Shown: positions 14,816 through 25,000 of the stretch, one piece after another
How the letters are laid out: each line of letters opens with the position of its first letter
Numbering within the stretch: position 1 is the stretch's first letter
DNA from: Bacteroidia bacterium
GTDB lineage: Bacteria > Bacteroidota > Bacteroidia > B-17B0 > Aurantibacillaceae
Reading direction: 5' to 3'
Assembly: GCA_016787445.1 (NCBI GenBank)
Contig: JAEUTQ010000030.1
Span: 1-64,000, forward strand
Length of the DNA stretch: 64,000 bases
The notes under the pieces: model-generated
The model's database searches: none
What the model was told of the DNA's origin: nothing
What the model saw: only the letters and a program-made list of their open reading frames with translations
Translations under genes and position numbers: made by a program

Positions 14816-16008
14816 TTTTTATTTAAGTAATGTGCAAGGTTGTTTCCCATACTGAAACAAGCTTGTAAAAGATACCCTCCGGTAGGCGCATCCCAATCGA
14901 GCATTTCCCCAATTACAAAATGATTGGGGATTTTTTTTAACTGGTAATGATCATCAATCTCTTTTAATGAAACTCCGCCAACGGTAGAAATAGCTTCGTC
15001 AATTGGTGCAAGTCCAGTCACTTCAATTGGCAGGGTTTTAATTTTAGCGGCAAGCATCTTGTTATCCGTAAAATTTTCTTTTGACAAAAGTGCTTTTAAT
15101 AAAAGTGTTTTTGTTTCACCCAAATTCATATCTTTCTCCAGGTAACGGGTTAGTGAAACATTTTTTCGATTCGCCAATTTCAGTCTGATTTCTTCTAAGG
15201 TGTTTTGTGGTTTTAAATCGATGAGTAATTCCGCTTTGTTTTTTTCAGATAATTGTTTTCTTATTTCATAACCTAAAGGATACACACCACTACCTTCAAT
15301 TCCTAAAGAAGTAATAACAGCCTCTCCCGCATGGGATGTGACACCTGATTTGAACTGACAGTTTTTTAAAGCCTTGCCTTCAAGTTTTTCGATAATACCG
15401 GAAGGCCAATTAATTTTGTATCCGCAATTAGATGCTTCAAACGGTAAACAAGTAATCCCGCGTTTCATAAAATAATCCAGCCAGGTACCATCAGAACCTG
15501 TTATTTTCCAACTCGCGCCGCCTAATGCAAATACTACAATATCAGAGTTCACATTCTTTATTTGATTCTTGCTTTCAAATATTAACGAATTATCATTAGC
15601 GAATCCCACCCACTTATAACCGGTACAAACAGTCACTTTGTTATTTTCAATCGCATTTAAAATAGAATTGAGCACTTCAATCGGTTTAGTTCCTTTTACA
15701 GGAAAAATACGATTGCTTGTTCCGGCATAGGTATCAATACCTAACTCCTTTAGCCATTTTTGTAAATCAACATTTGAAAAATCACTCACCGCTTGCTTTA
15801 AAAAATAATTGGGGTGGTAACGACCAACAAAAACTTCTAACTCCTCACGATGGGTTAAATTAAAACCTCCTTTACCTGCTACCAAAAATTTCCGGCCCAA
15901 AGCATTATTCTTTTCATAGATAGATACAGTAAATTTTTTGCTATCGAGCTTAGCAGCCAGCATCATAGCTGCCGGACCTCCTCCTATTATACTCACACTT
16001 TTTTTCAT
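14812..16008 (-). CDS. FAD-dependent oxidoreductase of the HI0933/BaiN-like family
   Basis: A 398-residue flavoprotein with an N-terminal Rossmann motif (IIGGGPAAMMLAAKL), the family signature GRKFLVAGKGGFNLTH, and a C-terminal FAD segment LDWDAPTGGYLLQACFSMGN. It resembles the shorter TIGR03862-type branch. The physiological substrate is unknown. It is monocistronic and converges with the DUF2892-like gene. Confidence 0.88.
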   Translation of the reverse strand: MKKSVSIIGGGPAAMMLAAKLDSKKFTVSIYEKNNALGRKFLVAGKGGFNLTHREELEVFVGRYHPNYFLKQAVSDFSNVDLQKWLKELGIDTYAGTSNRIFPVKGTKPIEVLNSILNAIENNKVTVCTGYKWVGFANDNSLIFESKNQIKNVNSDIVVFALGGASWKITGSDGTWLDYFMKRGITCLPFEASNCGYKINWPSGIIEKLEGKALKNCQFKSGVTSHAGEAVITSLGIEGSGVYPLGYEIRKQLSEKNKAELLIDLKPQNTLEEIRLKLANRKNVSLTRYLEKDMNLGETKTLLLKALLSKENFTDNKMLAAKIKTLPIEVTGLAPIDEAISTVGGVSLKEIDDHYQLKKIPNHFVIGEMLDWDAPTGGYLLQACFSMGNNLAHYLNKN

Positions 16009-16057
16009 AACATCCTATTTCTTCTTTAAAATTGCATATAATTCGCTCTCTTTTCTA

Positions 16058-16100
16058 TGAATGGAATCATTGACATTTGACTTTTAATTTACTACATTTG
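16058..16100 (+). promoter_or_regulatory. Promoter of the metal-efflux operon
   Basis: A perfect -7 box TACATTTG lies at 16093-16100, with TTG at 16070-16072 as a -33 element (20-base spacing). The related palindrome TGAATGGAATCA (16058-16069) is centred exactly 33 bp before the -7 box, but its inner bases (A..A) differ from the TGAY..RTCA form. The start codon at 16108 leaves a very short leader. Confidence 0.6.
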
Positions 16101-16107
16101 CTTATCT

Positions 16108-16491
16108 ATGAAAAAGGTATTTAGTTTGATTTTGATTTTGCAGTTCTTCACCAACCATGAAGCCTTTGCCGAATTACTAAAAATTCCTTTTTTATTTCAC
16201 CATTATAACGAAACAGCTTCTCATCATCATGATTTCGCTGATTTCATTAAAGACCATTACACCGACAATCATCACGCCAACAGCGATCACGATCACGGCA
16301 AATTACCTTTTAAGCATTCTAACGACGGATGTTCCAATCATCCGAGCCCGAATATTTCAGTGGTGATTACTCATGAACATCATTACACCATTAAACCTTT
16401 GGTGTTCCATTCACAAAAAATGTCACACAGTAACGAAAGCATTTATAATTCTTTCGTAGGTTCCATCTGGCAACCGCCTAAACTAGCTTAA
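16108..16491 (+). CDS. Exported histidine-rich protein preceding a metal RND pump
   Basis: 127 residues with a signal peptide (about 1-21, ending HEAFA) and many His clusters, such as FHHYN, SHHHDF, DNHHANSDHDHG and EHHYT, plus one Cys. This suggests a periplasmic metal-binding protein that buffers or delivers ions to the efflux system. No conserved domain is recognised. It is 70 bases upstream of the pump gene and shares its promoter. Similar His-rich leaders precede CusA/CzcA genes in Bacteroidota; this is context-based inference. Confidence 0.7.
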   Translation: MKKVFSLILILQFFTNHEAFAELLKIPFLFHHYNETASHHHDFADFIKDHYTDNHHANSDHDHGKLPFKHSNDGCSNHPSPNISVVITHEHHYTIKPLVFHSQKMSHSNESIYNSFVGSIWQPPKLA

Positions 16492-16561
16492 TTACATCGT
16501 GTTTTTGTATAACGGCAGCGTTATACCGTACTCATTCGTTTAAATTAATTAAGCAACATTT

Positions 16562-19500
16562 ATGCTGAATAAAATAATTGCGTTCTCAGTCAAGAACAAA
16601 CTCATCATTGGACTTTTCACTCTAATTCTAATTACCCTCGGGATTTATGAATTAAGGAAACTTCCTATCGACGCCGTGCCTGACATCACCAACAATCAGG
16701 TTCAGGTAATTACGGTTGCACCTTCTTATGGCGCAACTGATATCGAGCGTCTCATCACCTTTCCGATAGAACAGGCGAATAACAATTTACCCGGACTCAT
16801 CGAAATCCGGAGTTTCTCGCGGTTTGGTCTATCTCTCGTTACCATCGTGTTTGAAGACGATATTGATATCTATTGGGCAAGACAACAAGTTGCAGAACGC
16901 CTGCAAAAAGTAAAAGATCAAATACCTAAAGGAATTGGATCACCTGAACTCGGACCGGTTACTACCGGATTAGGCGAAATATACCAATATGTGGTGAGGG
17001 CTGCCGACAGTTATGAAGGTAAGTTCTCCGATATGGAGCTACGCACCATTCAGGATTGGATCGTTCGTCGCCAGTTACTCGGCGTAAAAGGTGTTGCTGA
17101 AGTGAGCAGCTTTGGAGGGAAACTAAAACAATATGAAATCGCCGTTGATCCGAATAAACTTAATGCTTACAACATTACCATTAACGATGTATTCAATGCT
17201 TTAGAAAGCAACAACGAAAACACGGGAGGTGCTTATATAGAAAAAGGGCCTACCGTTTTATACATACGCACCGAAGGATTAATCAGCAACATCGATAACA
17301 TTAAAAACATAGCGGTGAAATCCAACGAGGACGGCACACCCTTATTTATTAAAGATATTGCTGAAGTACGTTTTGGTTACTCTACACGATTTGGCGCGAT
17401 GTGCTATAATGACAAAGGTGAAGTTGCCGGCGCTGTTGTCATGATGTTGAAAGGCGAGAATAGCAATGAAGTAATTGAAAACATCAAAACAAGGATTGCG
17501 CAAATCCAAAAAACATTACCTGAAGGCGTGGTGATTGAACCTTTCTTAGACCGCACCAAAATGGTGAACAACGCGATTGGCACGGTGGAAAAGAATTTAT
17601 TGGAAGGAGCACTCATCGTTGTATTCATTCTTGTTTTATTCCTCGGTAATTTGCGCGCGGGATTACTAGTGGCCTCCGTTATCCCCTTAGCGATGTTATT
17701 CGCCATTATCATGATGAATTTATTTGGCGTAAGCGGTAACCTGATGAGCTTAGGCGCGCTTGATTTCGGTTTGATTGTTGACGGAGCCGTAATTATCGTG
17801 GAAGCCGTGATGCATCAGCTCACACACAGCAAACGCTTTTTCACTAGCAATAAAATTGATCAGAAAACAATGGATGAACAGGTGAATCATTCAGCCGGAA
17901 AAATGATGAACAGCGCTGTATTTGGACAAATTATTATTCTTGTTGTATACCTTCCAATATTCTCACTACAAGGTATCGAAGGAAAAATGTTTAAACCTAT
18001 GGCTCAAACCGTAGCTTTCGCTTTATTAGGTGCGTTTATTCTTTCCCTCACTTACATTCCCATGATGAGTGCATTTTTCCTGAGCAAAAAAATCAACCAC
18101 AACAAAACCTTCTCCGATAAGCTGATGGAAAAAGTAGAACAGTTTTATACGTCCTCACTTTTTAAAGTTATCAGCAAACCTAAAATTGTTTTAAGCATTG
18201 TTATAGGCATGTTTGGCCTCTCAATTTTTGCTTTATTGTCATTAGGCGGAGAATTTATTCCTGCTCTCGAAGAAGGCGATTTTGCCGTTGAGACACGGGT
18301 ATTAACCGGCAGCAATTTAAAAACAGGTATTGAGAATACGCAAAAGGCGGTGAAGATTTTACTGGCGAAATTTCCTGAAATAGAAAAAGTAGTCACCAAA
18401 ATCGGAAGCGGGGAAGTTCCTACCGATCCTATGCCAATGGATGCCGCTGATATGATGGTGATATTAAAAGATAAATCCGAATGGACCAGCGCGAGTACGT
18501 TTAATGAGCTCGCCGAAAAAATGAATGAAGCTTTATCCGAAGTACCGGGTGTTACTTACAGTTTTCAATATCCCGTACAAATGCGTTTTAATGAACTTAT
18601 GACCGGTGCAAAACAAGATGTGGTATGTAAAATATTCGGAGAAAATCTGGATACTCTAGCTGCTTACGCTGCTCGCTTGGGTAAAATTGTAAATACTGTC
18701 GATGGCGCTAAAGATATTTACATTGAAGCTGTAACCGGAATGCCTCAGGTCATCATTGATTATAACCGCAATGCCATAGCACAATACGGATTAAATATCG
18801 GTGATGTCAACAAAATCATTAATACAGCCTTTGCGGGACAAAGCAGCGGATTGGTATTTGAAGGCGAACGCCGTTTTGATTTAGTGGTGCGCTTGAATCA
18901 AAACAACCGTAGTAATTTGGATGACATTAAAAATCTCCTCATTCCTGTAAAAGAAGGACAACAAATTCCGCTCTATCAATTAGCGAATGTGGAAATAAAG
19001 GACGGTCCGAATCAAATACAACGTGAGGACGCTAAACGTAGAATCATTGTTGGATTTAACGTACGCGGCCGTGATGTGCAAAGCATAGTTCATGAACTGC
19101 AGGATAAAGTAGAGAAGCAAATTAAATTTCCGGCAGGATATTATCCTACATACGGCGGTGCTTTTGAAAATTTAAATCAGGCCAAGAAACGTTTATCAAT
19201 TGCAGTACCTGTTTCTTTGATTTTAATTTTCTTCCTGCTCTATTTCGCTTTTAACTCCGTTAAACACGGTTTGCTGATTTACTCGGCCATTCCGCTTTCT
19301 GCTATAGGCGGCATCTTCGCTTTATACTCGCGCGGTATGCCATTTAGCATCAGCGCGGGTGTTGGCTTCATCGCTCTGTTTGGCGTGGCCGTTTTAAATG
19401 GGATTGTACTGATTGCGGAATTCAATCGTTTGAGAAAAGAAGGTTATAAAAATAATTTACGAATCATCATGAAAGGAACACGCATGCGTTTACGCCCGGT

Positions 19501-20905
19501 ATTAATGACAGCCTTTGTGGCTTCATTAGGTTTTTTACCAATGGCAGTCAGCAATGGCGCCGGCGCAGAAGTTCAACGCCCATTGGCCACCGTTGTAATA
19601 GGCGGTTTATTAATTGCAACTTTCTTAACGCTATTCGTCTTACCCATTTTATATATGCTGTTCGAAAGAAAACTAAATGTCAAATTGTTTAGCGGTAAAA
19701 CCATCATGGCTTTGCTGTTAATGGTTAGCGCGGCTTCATTCGGACAAAAAACAATTTCTTTGCAGTCTGCCATTGATATGGGATTGAAAAATAATCTGCA
19801 GGTAAAAAACGAACAGTTAAAAGCGGAGTATCAGAAAAAAATGGTGAAGACCGGACTGGATTTACCCGCTACATCCCTTAATGGAGAATACGGACAAATC
19901 AACAGCGCCTATTACGATAACCGCATTTCTGTTTCGCAAAGCATGAATTTCCCGACCGTGTATGCCAGACAGAAATCATTGCTGAATGAAGAATGGAAAA
20001 GCAGCGTATTGAATGTGGCTGTTAAAGAATCGGAACTCAAACGTAACATTAGTTTAGCTTATTATGAATTGTTGTTACTGCAGGAAAGATTAAAACTGCT
20101 GCAGAATATTGATTCGGTGTACGAAAAGGTAGTAAGTGCCGCGCAATTGCGTTTTGAAAAAGGAGAGAATAATATTTTAGAGAAAGCTGCCGCTGAAAGT
20201 CAGCGCGGACAAATACTCACCCAAACCAATCAGGTAAAACAAGATTTGGAGATGGCTGCTCTTGAATTTCAATTGTTGCTCAATAGCAATGAAAAAGTTT
20301 TACCGGAAAGCGGAACTCTCTTCATGGAAGCCAATGTATCAGCAGACACTTCCGCCATCAAACAACATCCGTTTATCCGTCAGCTTGAGCAACAAAACCG
20401 CATCAGCCGAATGAATACCAAATTGGAAAAATCAAAACTGCTGCCGGATTTAAATTTTGCCTATAACAACATGAGCATGATTGGTAATGGTGCCGACAAT
20501 ATTACCTATACCGGCTCGGCAAGGTTCCAGTCGGCGCAGATTGGCTTAGGAATACCGCTCTTTTTCGGTGCGCAAAAAGCACGCATCCATTCAGCGCGCG
20601 GTTTACAATTGCTTAGCGAAAACAATTACCGCCTGCAATTAAAAGGCATGCAGAATGAATACCTGAAAACCGTAAACAGCATTCAGAATTTAAAAAGCAC
20701 CTTGAATTATTTTGAAACAAAAGGCAACAAGAATGCTCAACTGATAGACGAAGCCGCTAACGCCCGTTATCAAAAAGGAGAAATCAATTATCTTGAATGG
20801 GCCATGCTGATGAATCAATCTTTAAACATGAAGAGCGATTACCTCAATACAGTAAAACAATACAACGAAGCTGTTATTTATTTAAACTATTTATTATCCA
20901 AATAA
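16562..20905 (+). CDS. Heavy-metal efflux RND pump (CusA/CzcA family) fused to a TolC-like outer-membrane domain
   Basis: 1447 residues. Residues 1 to about 1040 are a complete HME-RND pump: FAPSYG-like segment QVITVAPSYGATDIERL, TM4 motif DFGLIVDGAVIIVE with the proton-relay acids, and the second repeat ending near TLFVLPILYMLFERK. From about 1049 a signal-peptide-like stretch (MALLLMVSAASFGQ) leads into an outer-membrane efflux protein (about 1060-1447) with two long helical repeats. The DFG-x3-DG motif suggests a divalent ion (Zn, Co, Cd) or Cu/Ag. Pump plus TolC fusions occur in Bacteroidota. The adaptor gene starts 1 bp later. Confidence 0.9.
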   Translation: MLNKIIAFSVKNKLIIGLFTLILITLGIYELRKLPIDAVPDITNNQVQVITVAPSYGATDIERLITFPIEQANNNLPGLIEIRSFSRFGLSLVTIVFEDDIDIYWARQQVAERLQKVKDQIPKGIGSPELGPVTTGLGEIYQYVVRAADSYEGKFSDMELRTIQDWIVRRQLLGVKGVAEVSSFGGKLKQYEIAVDPNKLNAYNITINDVFNALESNNENTGGAYIEKGPTVLYIRTEGLISNIDNIKNIAVKSNEDGTPLFIKDIAEVRFGYSTRFGAMCYNDKGEVAGAVVMMLKGENSNEVIENIKTRIAQIQKTLPEGVVIEPFLDRTKMVNNAIGTVEKNLLEGALIVVFILVLFLGNLRAGLLVASVIPLAMLFAIIMMNLFGVSGNLMSLGALDFGLIVDGAVIIVEAVMHQLTHSKRFFTSNKIDQKTMDEQVNHSAGKMMNSAVFGQIIILVVYLPIFSLQGIEGKMFKPMAQTVAFALLGAFILSLTYIPMMSAFFLSKKINHNKTFSDKLMEKVEQFYTSSLFKVISKPKIVLSIVIGMFGLSIFALLSLGGEFIPALEEGDFAVETRVLTGSNLKTGIENTQKAVKILLAKFPEIEKVVTKIGSGEVPTDPMPMDAADMMVILKDKSEWTSASTFNELAEKMNEALSEVPGVTYSFQYPVQMRFNELMTGAKQDVVCKIFGENLDTLAAYAARLGKIVNTVDGAKDIYIEAVTGMPQVIIDYNRNAIAQYGLNIGDVNKIINTAFAGQSSGLVFEGERRFDLVVRLNQNNRSNLDDIKNLLIPVKEGQQIPLYQLANVEIKDGPNQIQREDAKRRIIVGFNVRGRDVQSIVHELQDKVEKQIKFPAGYYPTYGGAFENLNQAKKRLSIAVPVSLILIFFLLYFAFNSVKHGLLIYSAIPLSAIGGIFALYSRGMPFSISAGVGFIALFGVAVLNGIVLIAEFNRLRKEGYKNNLRIIMKGTRMRLRPVLMTAFVASLGFLPMAVSNGAGAEVQRPLATVVIGGLLIATFLTLFVLPILYMLFERKLNVKLFSGKTIMALLLMVSAASFGQKTISLQSAIDMGLKNNLQVKNEQLKAEYQKKMVKTGLDLPATSLNGEYGQINSAYYDNRISVSQSMNFPTVYARQKSLLNEEWKSSVLNVAVKESELKRNISLAYYELLLLQERLKLLQNIDSVYEKVVSAAQLRFEKGENNILEKAAAESQRGQILTQTNQVKQDLEMAALEFQLLLNSNEKVLPESGTLFMEANVSADTSAIKQHPFIRQLEQQNRISRMNTKLEKSKLLPDLNFAYNNMSMIGNGADNITYTGSARFQSAQIGLGIPLFFGAQKARIHSARGLQLLSENNYRLQLKGMQNEYLKTVNSIQNLKSTLNYFETKGNKNAQLIDEAANARYQKGEINYLEWAMLMNQSLNMKSDYLNTVKQYNEAVIYLNYLLSK

Positions 20906-20906
20906 T

Positions 20907-22034
20907 ATGAAAAACTCATTAATCTTATTAAGTCTTGCCTTACTGTTAAACGCGTGCAACTCGGCACCGGAAGTAAAGGAAGAAGAAAAATCTGGCACAC
21001 CCTCCATGGTAAGCCTTAACGAAAAACAAATGGCCAATGCGGGCATCAGCAGCGCAATGGGAGAGCGTCGTTCTATCTCTTCCGTATTAAAAGTTAACGG
21101 TAAAATTGAAGTGCCGCCGCAAAACATTGTCTCGGTAAGCATACCGTTAGGAGGCTATTTAAAGTCAACGCATTTGTTACCGGGCACAAAAATCAAAAAA
21201 GGTGAAGTGATTGCAGTAATTGAAGATCCGCAGTACATTCAAATTCAGCAGGATTATCTCACCTCTGTGGCCAAATTGAATTACTTAGAAAAAGAATTTG
21301 CGCGTCAGAAAGAATTAAATCAGAGCAAAGCCAGCAGCGATAAAGTAATGCAACAAGCCGAAGCTGATTTCAAATCACAAAAGATAGCCACCAAGTCGTT
21401 GTATGAAAAACTAAAACTCATTGGTGTAAATCCGGAGACTTTGGATGAAAATACCATTTCGAGAAGCGTTAACGTGTATTCGCCCATTGAAGGTTTTGTA
21501 TCGAAGGTGAATGTAAACATTGGAAAGTATGTGAATCCTTCCGATGTGATTTTTGAATTGATTAATCCGACGGATATACATTTAGGTTTAACGGTATTCG
21601 AAAAAGACGTGAACAAACTATTTATTGGTCAGAAATTAATGGCGTATACCAATAATGAACCGGAGAAAAAACATCCTGCAGAAATCATTTTAATCAGCCA
21701 GGACTTGTCGCCGGAGCGCAGCGTGATGGTGCATTGTCATTTTAATGATTACGATAAAACCTTATTGCCGGGCATGTACATGAATGCAGAGTTGGAAGTG
21801 GTGACCACTAACGCCTTTGTGATTACGGAAGAAGCCATCGTGAATTTTGAAAACAAGACTTACGTGTTTATAGATAACGGAAAAGGCAATTACGAAATGA
21901 AAGAGATTAAAACCGGCTTAACTGAAAACGGCTTTACCGAAATCACCAATAGCGAAACCTTAAATAACAAACCAATTGTTACCAAAGGCGCTTACAGTTT
22001 ATTGATGAGTTTGAAAAATACAGCGGATGAGTAG
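20907..22034 (+). CDS. Efflux RND periplasmic adaptor (CusB/CzcB-type lipoprotein)
   Basis: 375 residues. The N-terminus has a lipobox (LALLLNACNS, Cys17), so it is a lipoprotein. Order: barrel-sandwich halves around a helical hairpin (about 100-170), with GTKIKKGEVIAVIEDPQYIQIQ and IEGFVSKVNVNIGKYVNPSD, then beta-barrel and membrane-proximal domains (GMYMNAELEV). It links the inner-membrane pump to the TolC channel. It is the third gene of the efflux operon and converges with a T9SS protein gene 13 bp away. Confidence 0.92.
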   Translation: MKNSLILLSLALLLNACNSAPEVKEEEKSGTPSMVSLNEKQMANAGISSAMGERRSISSVLKVNGKIEVPPQNIVSVSIPLGGYLKSTHLLPGTKIKKGEVIAVIEDPQYIQIQQDYLTSVAKLNYLEKEFARQKELNQSKASSDKVMQQAEADFKSQKIATKSLYEKLKLIGVNPETLDENTISRSVNVYSPIEGFVSKVNVNIGKYVNPSDVIFELINPTDIHLGLTVFEKDVNKLFIGQKLMAYTNNEPEKKHPAEIILISQDLSPERSVMVHCHFNDYDKTLLPGMYMNAELEVVTTNAFVITEEAIVNFENKTYVFIDNGKGNYEMKEIKTGLTENGFTEITNSETLNNKPIVTKGAYSLLMSLKNTADE

Positions 22035-22047
22035 GCAATATTATGAC

Positions 22048-25000
22048 TTAATATGTAGCGATTAAATTCACGTGCCCCTGTCGTGATTTATGTTCTCCAT
22101 TCGGTCTATCATAATCTAAGTGATAAATATATGTTCCTATTTCACACAAAACTCCTTTAAATTTACCGTCCCAACCTGTGGTTTGATTTGAGGAAAAAAA
22201 TATTTTTTCACCCCAACGATTATATATTGATAAAGAATAATTTTTAATTCCTATCCCGTAAACATGAAACACATCATTTAACCCGTCATTATTCGGAGTA
22301 AAGGAATTTGGTATATAAATATATTCATCATTTATTACATCTAAACAAACCTCATCTTGTGCGATACAACCATTAGTATCCATAACAGCTACAACATAAC
22401 ATGAAGATTTTTCAGGAAAAACCTGAGTCTTTGGGCAGTGTGAACAAACAATATTTGAACCGCTAACCCATTGAAATTGTCCATTGCCTATTGCACTAAT
22501 AAAAATATCATCAATAGAATTTACGGTAGTATCATTTCCTGCAAAAACAAAAGGTTTAGGATTTACCCTTACAAAAACAGTTGCCGTTACAGGACACAAA
22601 TAGTTATTTGATATACTTACGCTATAAATACCAGAACTTAAAGGAGTAGCATTAATTGATGATTGATTTGGATTATCAATGTTTGCTCCAATCCAATAAT
22701 AAGTATTCCCTCCCCCCGCACTAAGAACTACAGAATTTCCTTCACAAATTTCAACACTAGAAGAAATTGTAGGCATTATCAATGGTATTACGTTTGAGGA
22801 AAAAGTAATTTGTGACAAACAAGATATACCGTTACTATTTTCTCCTAATAAAGTATAGGTTGATGAAATACTTAATGGGACTGTTGAAACAACTGACCCT
22901 GTTGAAGACGAAAATGCAGAGGAAGGATACCAAGTATAAGATTGTGCCCCGTTTGCCTGAATTGTAAATGTACTACCGTAACAATATGGTCCGGAAGGAT
23001 AATTAAGTGTAATTGATGGGGATGGCACTACTGTAATTGGAATTGTGAGCGAATTTGCACAATTCAAGCTGCTTCCGATCACAGTATAAATTGTTGTAGT
23101 AGATGGATTATCAACTATAGAATTTGTATTTAACATAGAAGGTAACCAAGTATACGTACTAGCGCCACTAACAGATAATGATACGGTACTTCCTGAGCAA
23201 ATAACCGTATTTGAGGAAACACTTTGTAAGTTAGGAAGTGGATTTACAGTAACTGTTATAGAAGTTAGTGAATCAGTTCCACAAGTCGCATCTTGCACAT
23301 AATATGTTGTATTAGTTGTTAATGTTGGCGTCGTCAAAATACTATTTGTGCTTATTACTGGCCCTCCAACATTAGAATACCAATTAATAGCACATAATGA
23401 AGCCGTACTTAATGAAGTTGACTGCCCTGCGCAAACCGTCATGTTTTGAGGTAAAGTGGTATTAGGTGGCGGTACTTGAATGCATCCATCAAATTTTACA
23501 ATAAAACCATCGTACATTCCTCCACCAAATAAAGCCTGATGACTTCCAGACGATGCTATTACAGTACCTGTATTACTGGCTGTTCTTCCAACTAAATAAA
23601 TTGCATCTGTTCCATCATTAACACAAGTACCCAAATATTCATAACCTGAACCTCCATAATATGTTCCCCAAACACGAGTCGCATTCGTTGTGAATTTAGC
23701 TAAAAAGAGATCGGTAGGAAATCCACCGTAATTTGACTGATAAGAACATGGTGTGGCAATTGCTGTCCCAGCCTGTGTATTTGTCATTCCTGAAACATAA
23801 ATAAAACCTTTACTATCTACCGAAACACCAAGTGCACTTTCATTATTAACACCTCCATAATACGTACCCCAAATTCTTGTGCCAGTAATATCAAATTTCA
23901 CAACAAACGCATCACTCATTCCGCCACCAAACATCGGTTGATGCGAACCTGGAGTTGCAATTGATGTACCAGCAGAGGTAAAAGTCTCTCCTGAAACAAA
24001 TATTTCTGTACCAGCAATTTTAATTGCATAAAACATATCTCTAAGTGCACCGCCATAATATGTGCCCCACTGTCTTACCCCGTTAGTATTAAACTTCACC
24101 AACATTCCATCCGGCATCCCGCCACCTCCAAAAACTGGTTGGTGAGAACCAGGTGTTGATATACCTGTTGGGGAGTCACTATAACCCATTAAATAAATAT
24201 CACCGTTTGAATCAGAACTACATGCGTGTCCGTTTTCTAATGAACTAGTTCCTCCGTAATATGTTGCCCAAATTCTATTACCTGTAGCATCAAATTTTAC
24301 CAAGAACGCATCTGCGCCACCACCAATAACAGACTGATGAGAACCAGCCGTGGCAATACTTGTTCCGTTTGTAGAGTTTGTGCAGCCAGACATAAACACA
24401 TTACCAACCGCGTCAATACAAACGCCATAGCCCGACTCGTCGCCGGTACCACCATAATAAGTGCCCCATTGCCTTACACCTGACGAATTAAACTTTACCA
24501 AAAAAGCATCACCCATGTAATTCTGACCGCCTGCATTATTTGTTTGATGTGCTCCGGGTGTTGCAATAACCGTAGATAGTGTTGTAGTTGTGCCACCAGT
24601 TAGATAAACATTTCCATTAATGTCTGTTGCACACCAATTAGCAAATTCACTTCCTGCTCCTCCATAGTAGGTGGCCCACTGTCTCACACCCGAAGAATTA
24701 AACTTAGCAACATAAGCATCACCAATTATGAAACTAGCAGTGCCAGGTCCGCCATATGTACTTTGGTGGCTACCTACAGTTGCAATATTTAAAGTAGTGT
24801 TTGATTGAGTATCGCCCGACAGAAATACATTATTATTTGCATCCACAGAGACATTATATGCATTATCATCAAGAGCTCCGCCATAATATGTACCCCATAA
24901 TCTAATAAGAGGATCAATAACAAAAGGTTGATCTAGATTGACATCTTCAATATCAAATGAAACTCTATCTTCATTTAATCGCCATTTAGATTTTAAAAAC

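Noticed and set aside
16058-16069. TGAATGGAATCA as a full member of the operator set
   Set aside because: It is not dismissed outright, since the 33-bp spacing is exact, but the inner bases break the TGAY..RTCA rule, so I did not count it among the strict matches.
23500-24900. Regular repeats that might be a CRISPR or satellite array
   Set aside because: The roughly 200-base periodicity is the coding sequence of WxTYYGG protein repeats in the SBBP proteins; the copies diverge and there are no spacers.
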